Source of the DNA: Bacteroidota bacterium
GTDB lineage: Bacteria; Bacteroidota; Bacteroidia; Bacteroidales; JACABE01
Direction: 5' to 3'
Assembly (NCBI GenBank): GCA_026391675.1
Contig: JAPLDQ010000035.1
Span: forward strand, 62,001 to 126,000
Length of the DNA stretch: 64,000 bases
Positions within the stretch are counted from its first letter, which is position 1. Each line of letters starts with the position of its first letter. Made by a program: the position numbers and the translations under genes. The notes beneath the pieces were generated by a model. The model saw only the letters and a list, made by a program, of their open reading frames with translations. It did not search any database and was not told where the DNA came from. Of the stretch, positions 59,791 through 64,000 are shown piece after piece.

Positions 59791-61671
59791 CTAGATTACA
59801 CCTAAATATTCCTGATAGGCATTTAAAATAGTAATCACATTTGATTTAACATGAATAAACTCGTCAACGCCTGCATTTTTAAACATTTCAATCTGTGCAG
59901 CAGGATAACCGGCCACAGTAACATTAATTTCAGGATTTTGTTTTTTTAAAGATGCAGTTATTTCAGGAACAAGAGCTATATAATCTTCATCAGAGCTACA
60001 TATAACAACAATCTCGGCTTTGGAAGCCAGGGCAACTTTTACGCCTTCTTCTGCCGTTTTAAATCCATTGTTGTCAATTATTTCATATCCGGCACATCCA
60101 AAGAAATTAGCAGCAAAACTTGCACGTGCTTTCCGCATGGATAAACTACCAATAGTAAATAAAAATACAGCAGGTTTTTTATTCCCCTCATTAATATAAA
60201 TTTCCGTAGCTAAACGAAGGTCTTCAAATGCTTCAGCTCCACGGTATATATTCAATTTTTTATAAGTTGAGAATTTTTCTTCAGTAGTATCAATATCATC
60301 CTGAATTTTATCAAGCATTTCCTCTGTACTGTTCGGATACTGATTGGTTCCCAGAATAACGGTTTTTCTGTTTGCTATTTCAATATTACGAATCTGAGCT
60401 GTTTTTTCAATTTCGTTCTGTATAAATTCTTTTTTAACAGCTTCTGCAAAACCTCCGAATGCCTCAACCTTTTTAAATAAATCCCAGGCAAATGCTGCAA
60501 TGGAGTTGCATAAATTTTCGATATAGTATGAACCTGCTGAAGGATCAACAATTTTATCAAGATAGGATTCTTCTTTCAGAATTATCTGCTGATTGCGGGC
60601 TATACGGCCTGAGAAATCATCAGCATCCTTATAAGGTTCATCAAACGGGAGAACGGCTATCGAGTCGGCTCCGCCTATTGCTGCGGACATTGCTTCTGTA
60701 GTTGTACGCAACATGTTTACATAGGGATCATACACTGTTTTATTCCACATCGAAGTCGTATTGTGGATAAATACCTGCATTGCCTCTTTTGTTGTTGCAT
60801 TGTATTGTTCAACAATTTTAGCCCATAATAACCTGGCAGCTCTTATTTTAGCTATTTCCATAAAATAATTAGAGCCAATAGCAAAAGAAAATACAAATTC
60901 CGGAGCAATTTTATCAACTGCCATTCCTTTGTTAATTAACTGATAGAGGTATTCATTGGCAGAAGCCAGTGTAAAAGCTAATTCCTGAACACTGGAAGCC
61001 CCTGAATTATGGAAAAGATTTCCATTTACAGTTATTACTTTAAAGTTTGGTAATGATTTTTCGCAATTGGTAATCAATTGCTGTGCTTCATCAATGTTAT
61101 TTTCAAAAGAAGAATAAAATTCACCGTGAAGCAACAAATAACTTAATGGATCGAAATTAAAGGAACCAAAAACTTTTGTACTGTCAATTTTATTGTTTTT
61201 AATAAACTCCAGGAAAAAATCCAGTGTTTGCGGAAAAGAATGTGAAGAAATAAAATTAATTTTCACTTTTGTAATATCTATCCCTTTGAGCAATATCGCC
61301 ATATCCTGAGCTGTTTTAAGCATTTTAACCCTCAGTCCTATAGAAGTAGCACCTTTATTTACTGCATCAATGGCTTTTTTATTTGCATCAATAATATTTT
61401 CTTCTTCAATATCCTGACGGATATCCCAACTGTTGTTATTTGTTTTATTCCCTCTGATATAAGGAGCTTCACCCGGATTGGCCTTTAAATAAGATAAATC
61501 CTTTAAATCTTCGGCCCTGTAGTAAGGTTTAACCTTAATGCCTTCAAGGGTTTGCCAGATTAATTTTTTTTCATAATCAGCGCCTTTAAGATCTGCATTG
61601 ATAACGGCTTCCCATTCCTGGGTGCTAACACCAGGGAATTCTGAAAATAATGATGCGTTTTTATTTTCCAT
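59791..61671 (-). CDS. mutA: Methylmalonyl-CoA mutase small subunit
   Basis: 626 residues, homologous throughout to MutB. EFPGVSTQEWEAVINADLKGADYEKKLIWQTLEGIKVKPYYRAEDL opens the small-subunit pattern. The barrel is followed by a degenerate cobalamin domain at about 495-626: FTIGSLSMRKARASFAANFFGCAGYEI has no D-x-H-x-x-G cobalt ligand, as expected for the non-catalytic subunit. It is needed for stability of the heterodimer. In many Bacteroidota it is adjacent to mutB; here they are 9.7 kb apart on opposite strands. The end is 31 bases from the methyltransferase gene. Confidence 0.96.
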   Translation of the reverse strand: MENKNASLFSEFPGVSTQEWEAVINADLKGADYEKKLIWQTLEGIKVKPYYRAEDLKDLSYLKANPGEAPYIRGNKTNNNSWDIRQDIEEENIIDANKKAIDAVNKGATSIGLRVKMLKTAQDMAILLKGIDITKVKINFISSHSFPQTLDFFLEFIKNNKIDSTKVFGSFNFDPLSYLLLHGEFYSSFENNIDEAQQLITNCEKSLPNFKVITVNGNLFHNSGASSVQELAFTLASANEYLYQLINKGMAVDKIAPEFVFSFAIGSNYFMEIAKIRAARLLWAKIVEQYNATTKEAMQVFIHNTTSMWNKTVYDPYVNMLRTTTEAMSAAIGGADSIAVLPFDEPYKDADDFSGRIARNQQIILKEESYLDKIVDPSAGSYYIENLCNSIAAFAWDLFKKVEAFGGFAEAVKKEFIQNEIEKTAQIRNIEIANRKTVILGTNQYPNSTEEMLDKIQDDIDTTEEKFSTYKKLNIYRGAEAFEDLRLATEIYINEGNKKPAVFLFTIGSLSMRKARASFAANFFGCAGYEIIDNNGFKTAEEGVKVALASKAEIVVICSSDEDYIALVPEITASLKKQNPEINVTVAGYPAAQIEMFKNAGVDEFIHVKSNVITILNAYQEYLGVI

Positions 61672-61862
61672 TGTTTAAATTTATTAATCTTTAAAATCAG
61701 CGATTTTCAAAATATTGATAATCACTGATCTATATATATTTTTTTAAATTAATTTCAAAATATTTTTCAAAGCAAAATTATAAAATTTTATTTACCAATT
61801 TGCTTTTCATTTGCAATGATTTATTAATTATTTAAGCATGTATGACGAATTATATAAAATAG

Positions 61863-61870
61863 TATTTTTG
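61863..61870 (+). promoter_or_regulatory. -7 promoter element ending 4 bases before an ATG
   Basis: TATTTTTG, ATG at 61875; predicts a leaderless mRNA. Confidence 0.5.
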
Positions 61871-61874
61871 CTTT

Positions 61875-62645
61875 ATGGAATTATTTTTCAGAACATTTGG
61901 AAATGGCCAGCCATTTATTATACTGCATGGATTGTACGGGATGTCAGATAATTGGGTAACCCATGCAAAAAAGCTAGCAGAAAAGTATAAGGTCATTATA
62001 CCTGATATGCGAAATCATGGATTTTCAGCACAAAGTAAAATATTTAATTATGATGCAATGGCTGATGATATAGGAGAATTAATTGCTACACAACATCTTG
62101 ATAATCCTATAATTTTAGGGCATTCTATGGGAGGAAAAGTTGCCATGCGATTTGTAACGGATAATCCAACGCATGTTGCAAAGCTAATTGTTGTAGATAT
62201 GAGTATGCGGGAATATAAATTAAAGGATTTCCATATCCAGCTTATGTATGCTATGATGGATATTAATTTTTCCCAGATAAAATCCAGAAAAGAAGTTGAA
62301 GATATACTTGGCAAAACCATTGTTGACCAACGCATACTGTTGTTTATCATGAAAAATCTTTACCGTAAAGAAAATGAAAACTTTTCGTGGAAGCTAAATT
62401 TACCAGTCATTTTTGACAATTTAGAAGCAATACTCGAAGAAATAAAATGCAATCAAATATATCATAATCCGGCATTATTTATAAGAGGTGAAAATTCAGA
62501 TTATATATCAGATGCTGATTTTATTAAGATAAAACATTATTTTCCGGATGCTAACCTGAAAACAGTTCCGGATGCAGGACATTGGGTTCAGGCTGATCAA
62601 CCGGCTATATTTATGAATATTTTACAGGAATTTTTAAGCAAATAA
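61875..62645 (+). CDS. Alpha/beta hydrolase (YbfF-like)
   Basis: 256 residues. FIILHGLYGMSDNWVTHAKKLAEKYKVIIPDMRNHGFSAQ gives the oxyanion HG motif. ILGHSMGGKVAMRFV carries the nucleophile Ser in GHSMGG. FIRGENSDYISDADF is the acid region and DAGHWVQADQP holds the catalytic His. The full triad is visible. The short length and HG-LYG start match YbfF-type esterases. Substrate unknown. A terminator follows immediately. Confidence 0.94.
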   Translation: MELFFRTFGNGQPFIILHGLYGMSDNWVTHAKKLAEKYKVIIPDMRNHGFSAQSKIFNYDAMADDIGELIATQHLDNPIILGHSMGGKVAMRFVTDNPTHVAKLIVVDMSMREYKLKDFHIQLMYAMMDINFSQIKSRKEVEDILGKTIVDQRILLFIMKNLYRKENENFSWKLNLPVIFDNLEAILEEIKCNQIYHNPALFIRGENSDYISDADFIKIKHYFPDANLKTVPDAGHWVQADQPAIFMNILQEFLSK

Positions 62646-62682
62646 AAAACATGCAGGATTTGCGATAAACCCTGCATGTTTT
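62646..62682 (+). terminator. Rho-independent terminator
   Basis: AAAACATGCAGG / CCTGCATGTTTT with a 13-base loop, right after the hydrolase stop. Confidence 0.9.
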
Positions 62683-62725
62683 ATAATCTCCTGAACGTTT
62701 TAGTAAAAACGTAGTAAAATCATTA

Positions 62726-63637
62726 TTAGTATCTTACAATATCAATGGATGAAATTGCAGCATCAAGCGTAATATATATTTTATTTGGTGAAGTATTAAA
62801 ATTAGCTGTACGATATTTTTCATCTGAAGATTTTTGAAAACCTTCGATGTTTTTATCAGATAAAACATAATCACCTTTGAGTTCACAAGCAGAATTTTGG
62901 GGAATCATCACTTTAATTGATGAAACACCGGCATCAATACTAATGTTAACAACAGATAACCTGTCGCCAATCTTGAGTGTAATATCGGATGCACCACCAT
63001 CAAAATCCAGATTTCTTACTTTGAATTTTGAAAAATCAAAATTAACGTCAGAAGCACCGGCATCAATTTCAATATCCCAGATTGGGTTAGGATTTAATAA
63101 AAGCTTTGCTGAACCTCCATTTTCATTATCAATGCCATTTATAGTAAAAACATGATCTTTGGCTTTTATTTCTACAACTTTTGAACTGTCATTTTTAGTA
63201 ACCTGCAATTTATAATCATTATTGTTTCCGTTGCTCTCGAATGAAACCAGCTTAGTCGTTGGATCAATGATGCTAAAACTGCCGGCAGCAGCATCAAGCT
63301 TTAATGTTGCATATAAAGTTGTGGAATCATAAGTTTCTTCGAATTTTTGCTGAATATTGTTACATTTTGTATCATGAAACCGCCATCTCCAGCAAAAATC
63401 ATTATTGCTTTGATAAAAATTCATGAGTAATATTCCAACTATAAAAGCTAACAATGACAAGATAAACTTTATATAGTCTTTAACAGGAATAATAGAAATT
63501 CCCCATATAATAAAAATTAGAGGCCAAAGCTGAATGAATGCAAACCAGTTAAAGTGAATGATATTCATATTCCTCAAAATAATCATTATACCTATGGTTA
63601 TCAGTACGATACCCCAAAAAATGCCTTTGTATTTCAT
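62726..63637 (-). CDS. LiaF-like membrane protein with toast-rack C-terminal domain
   Basis: 303 residues. About four membrane spans in residues 1-80 (GIFWGIVLITIGIMIILRNMNII, WFAFIQLWPLIFIIWGISII, FILSLLAFIVGILLMNFY), then a repetitive beta-domain at 110-303 with repeats such as KLDAAAGSFSI, EIDAGASDVNFDFS, DFDGGASDITL and SIDAGVSSIKVMIP, ending SIDIVRY. The repeated (D)AxxS sites are typical of toast-rack/DUF4097 domains. LiaF is an inhibitor of the LiaRS envelope-stress system in Firmicutes. No LiaRS is seen here, so only an envelope role is inferred. Confidence 0.85.
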   Translation of the reverse strand: MKYKGIFWGIVLITIGIMIILRNMNIIHFNWFAFIQLWPLIFIIWGISIIPVKDYIKFILSLLAFIVGILLMNFYQSNNDFCWRWRFHDTKCNNIQQKFEETYDSTTLYATLKLDAAAGSFSIIDPTTKLVSFESNGNNNDYKLQVTKNDSSKVVEIKAKDHVFTINGIDNENGGSAKLLLNPNPIWDIEIDAGASDVNFDFSKFKVRNLDFDGGASDITLKIGDRLSVVNISIDAGVSSIKVMIPQNSACELKGDYVLSDKNIEGFQKSSDEKYRTANFNTSPNKIYITLDAAISSIDIVRY

Positions 63638-63788
63638 TGTTATATTATATTAAATTGCTGAAATCGTTTTAATTATAATGTGATTTTTTTATATATTTTT
63701 CAATTTTCGTCAATGGAATGTCCTTGATATTATTATTGCTTTTGCGTCTTCAGAACATGGACATTTCATTTTAATAAAATTTATATTA

Positions 63789-63995
63789 TTAATTATTATT
63801 CTTTTTACCAAGATTCCGCATCAGCATCGATACTCCGATTACAATCAATAATATTGGCCATAAATCGTGAAAATAGATGTGTGGTACAAAACGGGCTATC
63901 AGGAACAATACACCTAATGTTATTAGGACTAAGCCTCCTGTTAAATTTCCTTTATTTTTCTTTTTCTCTTTAATTGGGTCAAATTGATTTTCCAT
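63789..63995 (-). CDS. Short LiaI-LiaF-type membrane protein
   Basis: 68 residues from ATG at 63995. MENQFDPIKEKKKNKGNLTGGLVLITLGVLFLIARFVPHIYFHDLWPILLIVIGVSMLM shows two spans and the GGLxLIxLGxLFLxxxF and WPxLLIxIG motifs of DUF5668/LiaI-LiaF-TM. It precedes the larger LiaF-like gene by 151 bases. A basic cytoplasmic end (RNLGKKNNN) is present. The upstream region is outside the window. It may share a promoter with the larger gene. Confidence 0.85.
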   Translation of the reverse strand: MENQFDPIKEKKKNKGNLTGGLVLITLGVLFLIARFVPHIYFHDLWPILLIVIGVSMLMRNLGKKNNN

Positions 63996-64000
63996 ATTTT

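Overview
The window is AT-rich DNA from a member of the Bacteroidota. The evidence is promoter elements of the TAnnTTTG type, DUF4249/TonB-dependent receptor pairing, a protein ending in a gliding/T9SS type B C-terminal domain, many lipoproteins with a MKK..C lipobox, few clear Shine-Dalgarno sequences, a split methylmalonyl-CoA mutase with MeaB, and a PgpH-type HD phosphodiesterase. No rRNA, tRNA, CRISPR array, phage or intact insertion sequence was seen.

Layout. 0-2.1 kb: citrate lyase genes (citF running off the left edge, then a fused citD-citE). 2.2-2.8 kb: two small lipoproteins. 3-6.2 kb: LTA synthase-like enzyme, lipid kinase and eIF1-like protein. 6.2-12 kb: DUF192 lipoprotein, His-rich membrane protein with an ECF sigma factor, secreted endonuclease-like protein, UvrA. 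12.2-29 kb: a sulfur and redox island (below). 29-43 kb: ordinary metabolism and maintenance (QueG, Tdk, FumC, ArsC-like, aldo/keto reductase, RNase H, MeaB, thioesterase, Maf, UbiA-type prenyltransferase, AcpH-like, PgpH) and a class D beta-lactamase homologue. 43-64 kb: C69 dipeptidase, metallophosphoesterase, secreted peroxiredoxin, methylmalonyl-CoA mutase large subunit, an unusual CitE-SGNH fusion, HtpG, LemA with two TPM proteins, a large secreted type B T9SS protein, a methyltransferase, the mutase small subunit, an alpha/beta hydrolase and two LiaI/LiaF-like proteins.

The most interesting region is the island at 12.2-29 kb. A nine-gene leftward operon holds a thioredoxin-like protein with a CX6C motif, a thioredoxin reductase homologue lacking the usual NADPH-binding arginines, a membrane-tethered thioredoxin, DUF2892, a TonB receptor with its DUF4249 partner, a NapH-like Fe-S membrane protein, a rhodanese-thioredoxin fusion and DUF1847. 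It is divergent from a Crp/Fnr regulator. A second Crp/Fnr regulator is divergent from an octaheme tetrathionate-reductase-type lipoprotein, two YeeE/YedE transporter halves (the second carrying a rhodanese domain without its cysteine) and a nine-heme cytochrome c fused to a cytochrome b-type membrane domain. NifX-like/DUF134 genes, a thioesterase and a sulfide:quinone oxidoreductase with a 53-residue companion follow. My inference is a coordinated system for respiring and trafficking sulfur compounds. The individual families are known; this assembly is the best candidate for an undescribed system.

Outside genes, two structures stand out: phased degenerate arrays of 7-, 8- or 9-base units at many gene ends, several overlapping stop codons, and a palindromic element of about 170 bases at 45.6-45.8 kb that can fold in two mutually exclusive ways.
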